Below, in pieces: positions 51,497 to 60,460 of a stretch of DNA of 64,000 nt. The stretch's first letter is position 1. Every line of letters begins with the position of its first letter. Below the pieces are notes generated by a model. That model ran no database searches and was not told the origin of the DNA. It saw nothing but the letters and a program-made list of their open reading frames with translations. The DNA comes from Methylobacterium sp. 2A (GTDB lineage: Bacteria > Pseudomonadota > Alphaproteobacteria > Rhizobiales > Beijerinckiaceae). A program made the translations under genes and the position numbers. The stretch spans positions 62,281 to 126,280 of the forward strand of contig NZ_VUOK01000064.1 of assembly GCF_009806555.1 (NCBI RefSeq). Direction: 5' to 3'.

Positions 51497-53097
51497 CCCA
51501 GCACGTCTCGCCCCCCCTCGTCCTGATCCCCGAGACCGCGCCCTTCAACGAGGACCAGCGCGCTTGGCTCTCGGGCTACTTCGCGGCGCTCCTCGGTCCG
51601 GCCATCGAGGGCGCCACGGCGCTGGCGCCCGGCGAAGGCCCGGCGACGGGTCCGAAGCTCGCCGACAACGACGACGCGCCTTGGCACGACCCGTCGGTGC
51701 CGATCGGCGAGCGGATGGCGATGGCCAAGGACCGGCCCGAGCCGCAGAAGCTGATGGCCGCCATGGCGCAGCAGGATTGCGGCCAGTGCGGCTACAACTG
51801 CGCCGACTACGCCAACGCGATCTTCCTCAAGAACGAGGAGCGCCTGAATCTTTGCCAGCCCGGCGGCAAGGAGACCCTGCGCATGCTCAAGAAGCTGGAG
51901 GAGGAGTTCGGCGCCGCCGGGGGCACGCCGGCTGCCCCGAAAGCGGAGGGCGACGCCCCGAAGAAGGCGGCCGATCTCGGCCCGCTCGGCTATTGCCGCG
52001 AGAACCCGGTCGAGGCCCTGTTCCTGTCCCGCCGCCGCCTCAACGAGCCGGGCGGCGAGAAGGAGACGTGGCACATCGAGATCGGCCTCGACGGCACGCC
52101 GATCCAGTACGAGGTCGGCGATTCGCTGGGCCTGTTCCCCGCCAACGCCCCGGCTTTGGTGGACGCGGTGATCGCGGAGCTCGGCGCTCGGCCGGAACGG
52201 GTGATCGGGGAAAAGACCCTGCGCGAGCACCTGCTGATCAACTACGCGTTGGGTGCAGCGCCCGACAACCTCTACCAGCTCCTGTCGCTGCTCACCTCCG
52301 GCGCGGCGCGCAAGAAGGCGCAGGCTTTGGCCTCCGGCGAGGATCCGGACGGCGACGCCGCCTATCTCGACGTGCTCGGCGCGCTGCACAAGTTCCCGGG
52401 CGCCCGGCCCGATGCCGAGGTGTTTCTGGAAGCGCTCGACGAGTTGCAGCCGCGGCTCTACTCGATCTCGTCCTCGCCCAAGATGGATGTCGGCTGCGTC
52501 TCGCTGACGGTGGATGCGGTGCGCTACAATCACCGCTCGCGGCTGCGGCTCGGCGTGGCCTCGACCCATCTCGGCGAGCGCCTGCCCGAGCAGACCAAGG
52601 TCAAGGTCTACCTTCAGAAGGCGCACGGCTTCGGTCTGCCGGCGGATCTGTCGAAGGACGTGATCATGTGCGGTCCGGGCACCGGCATCGCGCCGTTCCG
52701 GGCCTTTTTGCGCGAGCGCGCCGCCACGCAGGCGCCGGGCCGCAACTGGCTGTTCTACGGCCACCAGCGCCAGGCGAGCGACTTCTTCTACAAGGACGAG
52801 CTGACCAAGCTGAAGGACGACAAGGTGCTCACCCGCCTGTCGCTGGCCTGGTCCCGCGACGGCACCGAGAAGACCTACGTCCAGGACCGGATGCGCGAGA
52901 ACGGCGCCGAGTTGTGGAAGTGGCTGGAGGGCGGCGCGCATTTCTACGTCTGCGGCGATGCCAAGCGCATGGCCAAGGACGTCGAGCGGGCGATCATCGA
53001 CGTGGCGGCGCAGTTCGGCGGCAAGAGCCCCGAGGACGCGGTGGCGTATCTCGCGGCCTTGAAGAAGGCCGGGCGGTATCAGGCCGACGTGTACTGA
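51493..53097 (+). CDS. CysJ-like flavoprotein reductase with a RnfB-like Fe-S domain
   Basis: 534 residues, ATGA-coupled to nirA. The C-terminal two-thirds (about 170-534) are a sulfite reductase/cytochrome P450 reductase-type FAD-NADPH module: RLYSISSSPKMD (FAD), MCGPGTGIAPFRAFLRERAA and FYVCGDAKRMAKDVERA (NADPH). The usual flavodoxin (FMN) domain is missing. In its place is a short four-cysteine domain, DCGQCGYNCADYANAIF (C96, C99, C103) with LCQPGG (C121), the pattern of RnfB-type [4Fe-4S] domains. It likely hands electrons from NADPH to NirA or NasA. Confidence 0.87.
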   Translation: MTQHVSPPLVLIPETAPFNEDQRAWLSGYFAALLGPAIEGATALAPGEGPATGPKLADNDDAPWHDPSVPIGERMAMAKDRPEPQKLMAAMAQQDCGQCGYNCADYANAIFLKNEERLNLCQPGGKETLRMLKKLEEEFGAAGGTPAAPKAEGDAPKKAADLGPLGYCRENPVEALFLSRRRLNEPGGEKETWHIEIGLDGTPIQYEVGDSLGLFPANAPALVDAVIAELGARPERVIGEKTLREHLLINYALGAAPDNLYQLLSLLTSGAARKKAQALASGEDPDGDAAYLDVLGALHKFPGARPDAEVFLEALDELQPRLYSISSSPKMDVGCVSLTVDAVRYNHRSRLRLGVASTHLGERLPEQTKVKVYLQKAHGFGLPADLSKDVIMCGPGTGIAPFRAFLRERAATQAPGRNWLFYGHQRQASDFFYKDELTKLKDDKVLTRLSLAWSRDGTEKTYVQDRMRENGAELWKWLEGGAHFYVCGDAKRMAKDVERAIIDVAAQFGGKSPEDAVAYLAALKKAGRYQADVY

Positions 53098-53110
53098 GGC
53101 GCGACGTGCT

Positions 53111-53220
53111 CTCCTCCCCCTTGCGGGGAGGAGTTGGAGGTGGGGGTGGCGCAGGATGGGGCTCGGGCGTTGCCTTCTGCGCCACCCCCACCCCTGACCC
53201 CTCCCCGCAAGGGGGAGGGG
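53111..53220. repeat. Palindromic repeat inside the nas operon
   Basis: Arms with CCCCCTTGCGGGGAGGAG plus GGTGGGGGTGGCGCAG, and GCGCCACCCCCACC plus CCCTCCCCGCAAGGGGGAGG. It is the same element as the inner part of 4183-4290. It fills the 177-base gap between the flavoprotein gene and nasA. Confidence 0.8.
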
Positions 53221-53274
53221 AAACGGCGGCGCGGAGCTTGCTCCCGCCCAGGACGACCCTTCGAGGAAGAAGCC

Positions 53275-55971
53275 ATGACCCAGCCTGCGGCGGCGCCGAC
53301 GGTGCGGACCACCTGCCCCTATTGCGGGGTCGGATGCGGCGTGCTCGCGACCCCGGACGGGCAGGGCGGCGCCACGATCGCGGGCGATGCCGAGCACCCG
53401 GCCAATTACGGCCGCCTGTGCTCCAAGGGCTCGGCGCTGGGCGAGACCCTGTCGCTGGAGAACCGCCTGCTCCACCCGGAGATCGACGGCGCGCAGGTCT
53501 CCTGGGACGCAGCCCTCGACACGGTCGCGAAGAAGCTCAGCGCGGTGGCCGAGGCGCACGGACCGGACGCGATCGCCTTCTACCTCTCGGGGCAACTGCT
53601 GACCGAGGATTACTATGTCGCCAACAAGCTCGCGAAGGGCTTCATCGGCACGCCGCACGTGGACACCAATTCGCGGCTGTGCATGTCGAGCGCGGTCGCG
53701 GCCCATCGCCGGGCCTTCGGCTCCGACACGGTGCCGGGCTGCTACGAGGATCTCGACGAGGCCGACCTGATCGTGCTGGTCGGCTCCAACACCGCGTGGT
53801 GCCATCCCGTCCTGTTCCGCCGCATGGCCGACGCCAAGGCGCGCCGCGGCACCAAGTTCGTCGTCATCGACCCCCGCCGGACCCAGACCGCGCAGGAATC
53901 CGACCTGTTCCTCGGCATCCGGCCAGGCACCGATACGGCGCTGTTCTCAGGGCTCCTCGTCCACCTCGCGGATAACGGCTTTCGCGACCGCGCCTTCGTG
54001 GAGGCCCACACCTCCGGGCTCGACGGCGCCCTGGAACGCGCCCGCCAGATCGCGCCGGATGCGGCCGCGGTCGCCGCCGTGACCGGGGTTCCGGAGGCCG
54101 ACATCGCGGCCTTCTACGCCCTGTTCGCCGGCACCCGCCGGGTTGTCACGGCCTTCTCGCAGGGGGTGAACCAGTCGGCGCAGGGGACCGACAAGGGCAA
54201 CAGCATCATCAACTGCCACCTGATCACCGGCCGGATCGGGCAGCCCGGGATGGGGCCGTTCTCGCTCACCGGCCAGCCCAACGCCATGGGCGGGCGCGAA
54301 GTCGGGGGCTTGGCCAACATGCTGGCCGCCCACATGCACTTCACCCCCGAGGAAGTGGACCGCGTGCGCCGCTACTGGGGCGCGCCGCGGATCATCACCG
54401 GCGAGGGCATGAAGGCGGTCGCCCTGTTCGAGGCGGTCACCCGGGGCAAGATCAAGGCGCTCTGGGTGATGGGGACCAATCCCCTGGTCTCGATGCCGCG
54501 GGCCGACATGATCCGGGAGGCGTTGAAGGGGCTCGACCTCTACGTGGTCTCGGAGGCGGTCTCCGATTCCGACACCGCCCGCGGCCTCGGCAAGACCACG
54601 GTGCTGCTGCCCGCCCAGGCCTGGGGCGAGAAGGACGGCACGGTGACCAATTCCGAGCGCCGGATCTCGCGCCAGCGCCGCTTCCTGAAGAGCCCCGGCG
54701 AGGCCCGGCCCGATTGGGCGGTGCTGGCGGAGGTCGGCCGGCGCCTCGGCCACGACCGGGCCTTCGCGTTCGACTCGGCCGCCGCGATCTTCCGCGAGCA
54801 TGCCGGGCTGTCGGCCTACGAGAACAACGGCACGCGCGACTTCGACCTCGGCGCGCTCACCGACATCAGCGACGCCGCCTACGACGTGAACCTTCCGGTG
54901 CAGTGGCCGATCCCGAAGCGCTCCGGTCCCCGGAACGCCCCGCAGGGCAAGGCGCGCCTGTTCGGCGACGGGCGCTTCTACACCTTCGACCAGCGCGCGC
55001 GCTTCGTCGCCGTGCAGCCGCCGGCCCTGGCGCTGGCGGTGTCGGAGGATTTTCCCTTCGTGCTCAACACCGGCCGGGTGCGCGACCACTGGCACACGAT
55101 GACCCGCACGGGGAAGAGCCAGCGCCTCTCGGCCCACCGCGCCCTCCCGTTCGTCGAAATCCATCCGGACGACGCGGCCGCCCAGGGACTGACCGATGGC
55201 GGGATCGCGCGGCTGGCGACCGAGCACGGCGAAGCCGAGCTGGAGGTGATGGTCACCGACACGGTGGTGCCGGGCAGCCTGTTCATGCCGATGCACTGGG
55301 GCGGCGCCTTCGCGTCGAAGGCCCGGGTCGGCGCCCTGGTGCGCGGCATGCCGGATCCGGTCTCGGGACAGCCCGAGCTGAAGGCGACGCCGGCCGCGAT
55401 CGCGCCGGTGGCCTACCGCGCCCGCGGCTTCCTGCTGTCGCGGGCGCAGGTGGCGCTGCCGGAGGGCTGGTGGTGGGCGCGGGCGGCGATCACCGGCGGC
55501 TGGGGCGTGCAATTCGCCACCCAGGACAGCTCCCGGGCCGTGGCGCTGATGATGCGCGGCCTGATCCAGAGCGAGGCGCTGCCGGGCTGCGAGCTGGCCG
55601 AATACGCCGATCACGCCCGCGACCGCTACCGCTGCGCCGTCTATGACGGCACGCGCCTCGTCGCCAGCCTCGCCTATGCGCCCGCCGGTGCGCGTCCGGA
55701 CTGGGAGGCCGCCAAGGCCCTGTTCGCCGCCGAGGAGCCCGAGACGCCCGAGCGCCTCGCGCTGCTCTCCGGGCGGGCCGCCACGGCATCCGCGGGCCCG
55801 GTGGTCTGCGCCTGCCACGGCATCGGCGCCGACGTGATCGCCGCCGCCATCGCGGGGGGCGCCGGCTCGGTGGAGGCGGTGGGTGCCGCCTGCAAGGCCG
55901 GAACGAATTGCGGCTCCTGCATACCGGAGATCCGCAAGATGCTGGTGGGGCAGACCGCTCGCGCCGCGTGA
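53275..55971 (+). CDS. nasA: Assimilatory nitrate reductase, catalytic subunit
   Basis: 898 residues from ATG 53275; molybdopterin enzyme reducing nitrate to nitrite in the cytoplasm. N-terminal [4Fe-4S] cysteines C14, C17, C21 and C49 (CPYCGVGCGV, then LCSKG). Mo-bisMGD domains with CMSSAVAAHRRAFGSDTVPG, FSQGVNQSAQGTDKGNSIIN, LWVMGTNPLVSMP and HWHTMTRTGKSQRLS. A C-terminal BFD-like [2Fe-2S] domain (VCACHG...AGTNCGSCIPEI) would take electrons from a reductase. The modABC transporter in the window supplies its molybdenum. Confidence 0.94.
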   Translation: MTQPAAAPTVRTTCPYCGVGCGVLATPDGQGGATIAGDAEHPANYGRLCSKGSALGETLSLENRLLHPEIDGAQVSWDAALDTVAKKLSAVAEAHGPDAIAFYLSGQLLTEDYYVANKLAKGFIGTPHVDTNSRLCMSSAVAAHRRAFGSDTVPGCYEDLDEADLIVLVGSNTAWCHPVLFRRMADAKARRGTKFVVIDPRRTQTAQESDLFLGIRPGTDTALFSGLLVHLADNGFRDRAFVEAHTSGLDGALERARQIAPDAAAVAAVTGVPEADIAAFYALFAGTRRVVTAFSQGVNQSAQGTDKGNSIINCHLITGRIGQPGMGPFSLTGQPNAMGGREVGGLANMLAAHMHFTPEEVDRVRRYWGAPRIITGEGMKAVALFEAVTRGKIKALWVMGTNPLVSMPRADMIREALKGLDLYVVSEAVSDSDTARGLGKTTVLLPAQAWGEKDGTVTNSERRISRQRRFLKSPGEARPDWAVLAEVGRRLGHDRAFAFDSAAAIFREHAGLSAYENNGTRDFDLGALTDISDAAYDVNLPVQWPIPKRSGPRNAPQGKARLFGDGRFYTFDQRARFVAVQPPALALAVSEDFPFVLNTGRVRDHWHTMTRTGKSQRLSAHRALPFVEIHPDDAAAQGLTDGGIARLATEHGEAELEVMVTDTVVPGSLFMPMHWGGAFASKARVGALVRGMPDPVSGQPELKATPAAIAPVAYRARGFLLSRAQVALPEGWWWARAAITGGWGVQFATQDSSRAVALMMRGLIQSEALPGCELAEYADHARDRYRCAVYDGTRLVASLAYAPAGARPDWEAAKALFAAEEPETPERLALLSGRAATASAGPVVCACHGIGADVIAAAIAGGAGSVEAVGAACKAGTNCGSCIPEIRKMLVGQTARAA

Positions 55972-56022
55972 TTATCTGATACACTCGCGAACGAAAACGG
56001 ATTGGCCCGTCCCATCGAACCA

Positions 56023-56136
56023 CCTCATCCTGAGGCGCCCGCGTCAGCGGGCCTCGAAGGAGCCCTCCAGCCGGCCGCGCGATACCTGGAAGGCTCTCTC
56101 GAAGCCTCCGCTGCGCTCCGGCGCCTCAGGATGAGG
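56023..56136. repeat. Palindromic intergenic repeat (CCTCATCCTGAGG family)
   Basis: Perfect 17-base outer arms CCTCATCCTGAGGCGCC (56023-56039) and its reverse complement (56120-56136), with a weaker inner stem (CGAAGGAGCC / GGCTCTCTCG). This type is widely scattered in Rhizobiales. It lies between nasA and cysG. Confidence 0.8.
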
Positions 56137-56181
56137 GCGCGGATGGGATAGGCCGGTAACAGGACGAGTCAGGACGGACCC

Positions 56182-57654
56182 GTGACCGAGACCCCCCTGC
56201 GCACGGCCCGCGCCCCCCGCGAGACCAAGGCTGCCGGCCTGGAGCCGCTGGCGGTGCTGCCCGTCTTCGTGCCCCTGCGCGGCAAGCGCGTGGTGCTCGC
56301 CGGCTCCTCGGGCGGCGCCCCCTGGAAGGTGAAGGTGCTGGCCGCGGCCGGCGCCCATGTCGACGTCTACGCCCCCGAGCCCGGCGAGGAGCTGCGCGCC
56401 GTGCCGGGCGAGATCGTCGACGGGCAGGTGGTGCTCCACGAACGCGCCTGGAACCCCGACGACCTGTGGGGCGCGGCCTTCTGCATCGGCGCGATGGAGG
56501 ACGAGGCCGAGTGCGTCGCCTTCGTGGCGGCCGCCCGCGGGGCCGGGGCCATCGTCAACGCGGTGGACCGGCCGCATCTCTGCGACGTGAAGTTCGGCGC
56601 CATCGTCAACCGCTCGCCGCTCGTGGTCGGCATCTCCACCGAGGGGGCCGCCCCGGTCTTCGGCCAGACCGTGCGTGCCCGGATCGAGGCGATGCTGCCC
56701 CGTGGGTTCGCCCGCTGGGTCGCGGCCGCCCGCGACTGGCGCGACGGCGTCACGGCTCGCTTCCACGGCTTCGCGGAGCGGCGCTTCTTCTGGGAGCGTT
56801 TCACAGACCGCGCCTTCGCGGAACCCGACCGGGCACCGTCGGATCGGGACCTCGCCGAGCTGCTCGGCGAGACCGAGGCCGCCCCGAAGGGGGGCGCTGT
56901 GACGCTGGTGGGGGCTGGCCCGGGCGACGCGGAGTTGCTGACGCTCAAGGCGCTGCGGGCGCTCCGCAACGCAGACGTGATCCTGTACGACGACCTCGTC
57001 GCCCCGGAGATCCTGGACTACGCCCGCCGCGAGGCCCGGACCATGCTGGTCGGCAAGACCGGCCATGGCCCGTCCTGCCGGCAGGACGACATCAACGCGC
57101 TGATGGTGCAGCTCGCCCGCTCGGGCAAGCAGGTGGTGCGGCTGAAATCCGGCGACCCGCTGGTCTTCGGCCGGGCCGGCGAGGAGATCGAGGCCTGCCG
57201 GGCCGCCGGCATTCCGGTCACGGTGGTGCCGGGTGTCTCGGCGGCGCAGGGCGCGGCGGCGGCGCTCGGCCTGTCGCTGACACACCGTGATGCGGCGCGG
57301 CGGCTTCAGTTCGTGACCGGTCACGACCGCCGCGGCGCCCTGCCGGACGACCTGAACTGGGGTGCGCTTGCCGATCCGAGCGTCACCACGGTGGTCTACA
57401 TGCCCAAGCGCACCCTGCGGGCACTGCTGGCGCGGGCCGTCGAGGAGGGATTGGCACCTGCGACCCCGGCGCTGCTGGTGTTCAACGCCACCCGCCCGAA
57501 CCAGCAGGCCCTGCGCGGCACGGCCGCCGACCTCGCCGACCGGGTCGAGGCGGCCGGCCTCGACGGGCCGGCTTTGCTGATGGTGGGCGAGGCGTTCTCG
57601 GAGTTGCGGGGGGCGGTTCCGATCACGGTCGAGCAGAGTCGCTTGGCGATCTAA
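56182..57654 (+). CDS. cysG: Sirohaem synthase (precorrin-2 dehydrogenase + uroporphyrinogen-III C-methyltransferase)
   Basis: 490 residues from GTG 56182. The C-terminal half (about 238-490) is the SAM-dependent methyltransferase: TLVGAGPGDAELLTLKALRA, RLKSGDPLVFGRAGEEIEAC, VPGVSAAQGAAAALGLSLTH. The N-terminal half (about 25-190) is the dehydrogenase/ferrochelatase-like part, with an altered Gly motif, VVLAGSSGGAPWKVKVLAAA, in place of GGGxVAxRK. It makes the sirohaem needed by NirA, the last step of the operon's supply chain. Confidence 0.92.
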   Translation: MTETPLRTARAPRETKAAGLEPLAVLPVFVPLRGKRVVLAGSSGGAPWKVKVLAAAGAHVDVYAPEPGEELRAVPGEIVDGQVVLHERAWNPDDLWGAAFCIGAMEDEAECVAFVAAARGAGAIVNAVDRPHLCDVKFGAIVNRSPLVVGISTEGAAPVFGQTVRARIEAMLPRGFARWVAAARDWRDGVTARFHGFAERRFFWERFTDRAFAEPDRAPSDRDLAELLGETEAAPKGGAVTLVGAGPGDAELLTLKALRALRNADVILYDDLVAPEILDYARREARTMLVGKTGHGPSCRQDDINALMVQLARSGKQVVRLKSGDPLVFGRAGEEIEACRAAGIPVTVVPGVSAAQGAAAALGLSLTHRDAARRLQFVTGHDRRGALPDDLNWGALADPSVTTVVYMPKRTLRALLARAVEEGLAPATPALLVFNATRPNQQALRGTAADLADRVEAAGLDGPALLMVGEAFSELRGAVPITVEQSRLAI

Positions 57655-57733
57655 CGCGGAGGCCTTCACGGTTCGGTCGGCCGGACGCCCCGACGGCGCA
57701 CGTCCATCACTAAAGGCAGCCCCGCTCGATATC

Positions 57734-57752
57734 GGTTACCCGATTGGGTACC
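57734..57752. promoter_or_regulatory. Imperfect inverted repeat ahead of the toxin-antitoxin pair
   Basis: GGTTACCC-GATT-GGGTACC, symmetric except for one missing base, 45 bases before the antitoxin start codon. Possible operator for autoregulation by the antitoxin-toxin complex; weak evidence. Confidence 0.35.
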
Positions 57753-57796
57753 CTCCGTCGGCGGCTTGGGCTCGTCCCAGGCAGGAGGAGCGTGCG

Positions 57797-58042
57797 ATGC
57801 AGAACGTCCTGGCGAACGTGGCCGTAAGCCTGTCGGATCTGAAGAAGAACCCGGCCACCGTGCTCAGCGAAGCGCAAGGCGAAGCCGTGGCGATACTCAA
57901 CCACGACCGGGTTATGGCCTACATGGTGCCAACCGCGCTGTATGAGGCGATGATGGACATCATCGACGACGCGGAACTGGCCGCGTTGGTCCAGGCGCGG
58001 GCCGGCGAGGAGCCGGTGAAGGTTTCGCTGGATGAGCTATGA
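57797..58042 (+). CDS. Phd/YefM/RelB-type antitoxin
   Basis: 81 residues. The fold pattern SLSDLKKNPATVLSEAQGEA, VAILNHDRVMAYMVPTALYE and an acidic C-terminal helix (DIIDDAELAALVQARAGEEP) is that of Phd-type antitoxins, where the N-terminus binds DNA and the C-terminus blocks the toxin. GGAGGAG precedes ATG 57797. The toxin gene overlaps by 11 bases. Confidence 0.9.
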   Translation: MQNVLANVAVSLSDLKKNPATVLSEAQGEAVAILNHDRVMAYMVPTALYEAMMDIIDDAELAALVQARAGEEPVKVSLDEL

Positions 58043-58319
58043 GCTGCAGTTCCTGCCTTCAGCATTGAAGGAATGGCGCAAGCTCGGCTTCACCGTCCGC
58101 GAACAGTTCAAGGCCAAGCTCGCGGAGCGATTGCAGGCTCCGCACGTCCCGGCGGATCGGCTTGCCGGTTCGGAAATGAAGGACTGCTACAAGATCAAGC
58201 TGCGGGCCTCGGGCTATCGCTTGGTCTATCGCGTCAGCGACGCGGCCATCACGGTGACGGTCGTGGCGGTCGGCAAGCGCGACCGGCAGGCCGTTTATCG
58301 AACGGCGCAGAAGCGCTGA
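58032..58319 (+). CDS. RelE/ParE-family toxin
   Basis: 95 residues, overlapping the antitoxin gene by 11 bases. RelE pattern: YELQFLPSALKEWRKLGFTV, FKAKLAERLQAPHVPADRLA, then the catalytic-core strands YKIKLRASGYRLVYRV and TVVAVGKRDRQAVY. RelE toxins cut mRNA at the ribosome. The key Lys, Arg and Tyr positions of active RelE (KxxLxxxxY, R-x-V-Y-R) look intact. Confidence 0.9.
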   Translation: MSYELQFLPSALKEWRKLGFTVREQFKAKLAERLQAPHVPADRLAGSEMKDCYKIKLRASGYRLVYRVSDAAITVTVVAVGKRDRQAVYRTAQKR

Positions 58320-58456
58320 TCGCGCGACCACGGCAACCCGGACCACCGACGAGCCGGTGGCGTTGCACGTCAACAGCTCTGGGCTGTTCGGGATGAACGA
58401 CAGCAACCCCGCGGATGATCCGAGCCGGAGCGCGGGCGGGCCGGGCTGAGCCGGCC

Positions 58457-59359
58457 TCAGGTCTCCCCGGCCACGAAGGCGCGCATCAGGTAGTTGGCGA
58501 TCGCCATGGGCGGCGGCGCCTGGAGGCCCTCCGGATGCGTCCCCGCCAGCATGGCGGCGACGTCTTCACGGCTGAACCAGCGGGCATCCTCCAGCTCGTT
58601 GGGATCGGTCACGATGGCCTCGTTCAGGGCCTCCGCGGCGCAGCCCAGCATCAGCGACGACGGGAACGGCCAGGGCTGCGAGGTCCGATAGGTGACGGCG
58701 CCGACGCGGATCTGCGTCTCCTCGAACACCTCGCGGCGCACCGCATCCTCGATCGTCTCGCCGGGCTCCAGGAAGCCGGCGAGGCAGGAATACATGTGCG
58801 GCCGGAAATGCGGGCCGCGGCCGAGCAGGCAGGCATCCCCCCGCCGTACCAGCATGATCACCACAGGATCGACCCGCGGGAAGTGATGGGCGGCGCAGGC
58901 CGGGCATTCCCGGCGGAAACCGCCGGCCTTCGACACGGTGGCGGTGCCGCAATTGGCGCAGAAGCCGTGGCGCGCGTGCCAGTCGAGCATCGACTTGGCG
59001 ACTGCCAGCAAGCCGAGTTCCTCCGCCTCGACGGCGGATTCCGTCGCGATGCTGCGCAGGTCGAGGGTGCGGGTCTCGTCCCCCGCGAAGCGCTCCGCGG
59101 CCTCGGCGGGCGCCGCGAGCGCGAAGACCGGCTGGTCGTCCCGGCGCCCGAGGAAGATCCGCGTGCCGGTGGCGAGGTCAGCCACGTCCCGGGGCTCGAT
59201 CAACGCGGTGGCGCCGCGCAGCACGATCCGGTCGCCGCACAGGAGGACGAGGCGGGTATCGGGCATGTCGAAGGCGGGCACCGCCTCCTCGGGCTGCTCG
59301 GCCGAATGACGGTCGAGGCGGTTCCGGACGAAGCCGAGGGTGTCGCGGGGATCGGTCAT
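58457..59359 (-). CDS. nudC: NADH pyrophosphatase / NAD-cap decapping enzyme NudC
   Basis: 300 residues from ATG 59359. Zinc ribbon FCANCGTATVSKAGGFRREC then CPACAAHH; Nudix box GFLEPGETIEDAVRREVFEE followed by TQ; and the NudC signature SQPWPFPSSLM. It hydrolyses NADH and removes NAD caps from RNA. Five bases separate it from the HIT gene upstream, so they form an operon. Confidence 0.93.
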   Translation of the reverse strand: MTDPRDTLGFVRNRLDRHSAEQPEEAVPAFDMPDTRLVLLCGDRIVLRGATALIEPRDVADLATGTRIFLGRRDDQPVFALAAPAEAAERFAGDETRTLDLRSIATESAVEAEELGLLAVAKSMLDWHARHGFCANCGTATVSKAGGFRRECPACAAHHFPRVDPVVIMLVRRGDACLLGRGPHFRPHMYSCLAGFLEPGETIEDAVRREVFEETQIRVGAVTYRTSQPWPFPSSLMLGCAAEALNEAIVTDPNELEDARWFSREDVAAMLAGTHPEGLQAPPPMAIANYLMRAFVAGET

Positions 59360-59364
59360 GGGGC

Positions 59365-59784
59365 TCAGGCCGCGGAGAACAGGGCGCCGGCGCGCTCGAT
59401 GAGCTGGGCGCGGGCGTGGAGCGGGTAGGGGGTCCGTGTCCCGAAGCCCCAGACCGGTCCGGGCCAGGCCGGGTCCGAGCGGAACCGGCCGACCACGTGG
59501 ACGTGGAGCTGCGTCACGATGTTGCCGAGCGCGGCGACATTCACCTTGTCGGGCTTGGCCAGCGCCTGCATCACCCCGGTGGCGATGCGGATCTCCTGCC
59601 ACAGGGCGGCTGAATCCGGCTCGGGCAGGTCGGTGATCTCGGTAAGGTCGGGGCGGCGCGGCACGAGGATCAGCCACGGGAACCGGGCATCGTCCATCAG
59701 CAGCACCCGGCACAGGGCGAGGTCGCCGACCTCGACCGTGTCGGCGGCCAAGCGTGGATCGAGGGCGAAGGCGGATTCGGTCAT
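59365..59784 (-). CDS. HIT-family nucleotide-binding protein
   Basis: 139 residues from ATG 59784. The histidine triad is QLHVHVVGRF, in the H-x-H-x-x form with the third His replaced by Val-Val-Gly; this reduced triad, followed by DPAWPGPVWG, matches HIT members seen beside nudC in Rhizobiales. It binds or hydrolyses nucleotide phosphoesters. Probably co-transcribed with nudC. Confidence 0.85.
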   Translation of the reverse strand: MTESAFALDPRLAADTVEVGDLALCRVLLMDDARFPWLILVPRRPDLTEITDLPEPDSAALWQEIRIATGVMQALAKPDKVNVAALGNIVTQLHVHVVGRFRSDPAWPGPVWGFGTRTPYPLHARAQLIERAGALFSAA

Positions 59785-59866
59785 CGCGCCCGATGTAGCG
59801 CAGCTTCGCGCGCTGCGCGCGGTCCGAGCGCGGGAACGGTGACGCAGCGCGGCCTCTGCCGGAATG

Positions 59867-60460
59867 TCAGAGGCCGGGGACGGCGCCCTGCCGGCCCACC
59901 GCGATCGTTCCGGCATCGAGGGCGCCATCCGCATCCGACCGGGCGAAGATCGTCACGGCCGCGCCGGGCTGGAGCAAAGCCCGCTCGCCGGGCGAGAACT
60001 GGGTCACCGGCGTGTCCCGGGGAATCTCGAAGGCGGCTTGCCCGCCCCCGTAGGTGACGGCCAGCCGCAGGGGTGCGCCGCGCTGCAGGTCGGCGACCCA
60101 GCCGGCCGTCAGCGTCGCGCCCGGCGCCGTGTCCCACGGCTGACTGCCGGCCTCGAAGCCGCGTTCGGAGGGCGAGTAGAGCGTCACCGCGGTGGCGCGA
60201 TGCGGCTCCGAGCCCGCGGCGCCGATCACGCTGACATAGCTCTCGGGCTTGATCGCCCCGAGATCCGACGCGTTCACCGCGTAGACGCGGGTCTTCGGAT
60301 CCATCCGCAGGGAGAGCGTGCTGCCGCTCGGCCGGCGGATCTCGATGCGGTCAGGCTCGACCCGCGCGACCGTTCCCCGGAACCGGGCCGTGATCGGCTC
60401 GGCCCGCACGGCGGTGACGCTGGCCGCCATCAGCAGGGCGGCGAGGACGGTACGTTTCAT
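59867..60460 (-). CDS. Secreted hypothetical protein (DUF5666-like)
   Basis: 197 residues from ATG 60460 with a signal peptide (MKRTVLAALLMAASVTAVRA). Repeated small beta segments: RGTVARVEPDRIEIRRPSGS, KPESYVSVIGAA and QPGAAVTIFARSDADGALDA, resembling OB-like DUF5666 repeats. A periplasmic location is likely; the function is unknown. Confidence 0.7.
   Translation of the reverse strand: MKRTVLAALLMAASVTAVRAEPITARFRGTVARVEPDRIEIRRPSGSTLSLRMDPKTRVYAVNASDLGAIKPESYVSVIGAAGSEPHRATAVTLYSPSERGFEAGSQPWDTAPGATLTAGWVADLQRGAPLRLAVTYGGGQAAFEIPRDTPVTQFSPGERALLQPGAAVTIFARSDADGALDAGTIAVGRQGAVPGL

Noticed and set aside
51379..53805. 808-codon open frame on the - strand
   Set aside because: Antisense to the flavoprotein and nasA genes and spanning a non-coding repeat; no recognisable motif.
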